A DNA stretch of 22,879 nt from Synergistales bacterium. Its GTDB lineage: Bacteria; Synergistota; Synergistia; Synergistales; Aminobacteriaceae. Below are positions 22,274 to 22,879 of the stretch, piece by piece. Within the stretch, counting starts at the first letter, position 1. Every line of letters starts with the position of its first letter. The position numbers were made by a program, and so were the translations under genes. The stretch covers positions 1 to 22,879 of the forward strand of contig BNVG01000019.1 of assembly GCA_025997935.1 (NCBI GenBank), read 5' to 3'. Under the pieces are notes generated by a model, which saw nothing but the letters and a program-made list of their open reading frames with translations, was not told the DNA's origin and made no database searches.

Positions 22274-22879
22274 TTGGAGGTAGACGGTTATAGTGATAGC
22301 CTCGAAAAGCGGCTCCAGCAGCAGGAACTGATGTCTGAGCTTTCCCGGAGTTTTATCTCCGAGAAGAACATGTCAGACCTTATCAACAACGCCCTCCGTC
22401 TTGCCGGCTCGTTCCTGGGGGTCGAGCGGATGCTTATATCAACGGTGAATCTCGAAACCGGCGCGAGCACGGTCGATTATCTCTGGCAGGCCACGGACGA
22501 AATAGTCACAGCGCCGTTCGTCACAGGGCTGAAAGACCTCATAATGGGCAGCTTCCCCCTTACGGAGCCGCGCGGAAAGATAGTCCCGGCCATTATGTGC
22601 GACAACATAGCCCAAGACGCAAAATTTCATATACTGGAAATAGTGGGGGTAAAATCCGTTATATGGGCGCCTATCTACGTCGAAGGCCGTTACTGGGGCG
22701 TGTTCAGCATAGAAGAATGCCTCAGGTTTCGGCAGTGGAGCCACAGCGACGGGCAGCTCGTCGACCTGATAAGCAGCATAATATCGGCGGCTGTGGCGCG
22801 CGATGTTACGGAGCGCAGACTTCAAGAGGCGCTCGAGGAGTCGAAGCGCGCAAGCAAGGCCAAGAGCGATTTTCTGGCG
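22274..22879 (+). CDS. GAF-domain sensor histidine kinase, N-terminal part (runs off the right edge)
   Basis: From a TTG at 22274 the frame is open for 202 codons to the edge; an in-frame stop at 22229 rules out a longer protein. It opens with DGYSDSLEKRLQQQELMSEL, a helical connector seen in large hybrid sensor kinases of gut anaerobes, then a GAF domain (about residues 25-160, ending KSVIWAPIYVEGRYWGVFSI) and a helix ending RASKAKSDFLA, which in the family leads directly into the HisKA box (NMSHEIRTP). The kinase core and any receiver domains lie outside the window. Its relatives usually have a membrane or periplasmic sensor ahead of the connector; here there is none, so this kinase would be cytoplasmic, or the gene has lost its 5' part. 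The start has a GAGAGGGG site at ten bases. Confidence 0.8.
   Translation, partial: MEVDGYSDSLEKRLQQQELMSELSRSFISEKNMSDLINNALRLAGSFLGVERMLISTVNLETGASTVDYLWQATDEIVTAPFVTGLKDLIMGSFPLTEPRGKIVPAIMCDNIAQDAKFHILEIVGVKSVIWAPIYVEGRYWGVFSIEECLRFRQWSHSDGQLVDLISSIISAAVARDVTERRLQEALEESKRASKAKSDFLA

Overview
The window looks like part of the chromosome of an anaerobic, fermentative, diderm bacterium, most likely a member of the Synergistota (moderate confidence; inferred, no database was searched). It combines an outer-membrane secretin with a complete pilMNOPQ set (diderm), Asp23 and CD1247-type proteins usual in the Bacillota, an obgE-nadD-LCP-rsfS cluster, and a five-gene NiFe hydrogenase whose layout matches the HydABCSL enzyme described from the synergistete Acetomicrobium mobile. 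TTG and GTG starts with strong Shine-Dalgarno sites are common (nusB, the membrane protein after asp23, hydA, obgE, nadD, the LCP gene and the last kinase).

Layout. (1) 1-3191, minus strand: efp, a CD1247-like zinc-ribbon protein, asp23, a small two-helix membrane protein, nusB and the first half of xseA, closely packed and partly overlapping; xseA runs off the left edge. (2) 3241-7980, minus: a type IV pilus assembly operon pilM-pilN-pilO-pilP-pilQ with a good sigma-70 promoter at 7952-7980 and an intrinsic terminator at 3241-3284. (3) 8097-14509, minus: hydC-hydB-hydA-hydS-hydL, a soluble NAD-linked NiFe hydrogenase operon, ended by a terminator at 8097-8125. (4) 14506-14788: an intergenic stretch with a MITE-like GC-rich inverted-repeat element, a 15-bp direct repeat on either side of it, and a strong hairpin. 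(5) 14801-15859, minus: an NADP-type zinc secondary-alcohol dehydrogenase. (6) 16192-19977, plus: obgE, nadD, a LytR-CpsA-Psr protein and rsfS, followed by a hairpin terminator. (7) 19890-21921, minus: a DpnII/MboI-type restriction-modification system (Dam-like methylase, then endonuclease), followed by the remnant of a second methyltransferase that ends against the rsfS terminator. (8) 22054-22081: a 28-nt palindromic repeat. (9) 22274 to the right edge, plus: the start of a GAF-domain histidine kinase.

How the parts fit. The hydrogenase would couple NADH (and probably reduced ferredoxin) oxidation to H2 production, and the alcohol dehydrogenase offers an NADPH-linked sink for carbonyl compounds; both suit a fermenter that must dispose of reductant. 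The pilus operon supplies the alignment subcomplex and secretin; motors, prepilin peptidase and pilins must lie elsewhere. The DpnII-like module is a defence island inserted between housekeeping genes, and its third gene appears to be decaying.

The most notable items are the bifurcating-type NiFe hydrogenase operon, the decayed third gene of the restriction system, an EF-P with arginine at the tip of its modification loop, and the two repeat elements. I saw no tRNA, rRNA, CRISPR array, complete transposon or phage genes.
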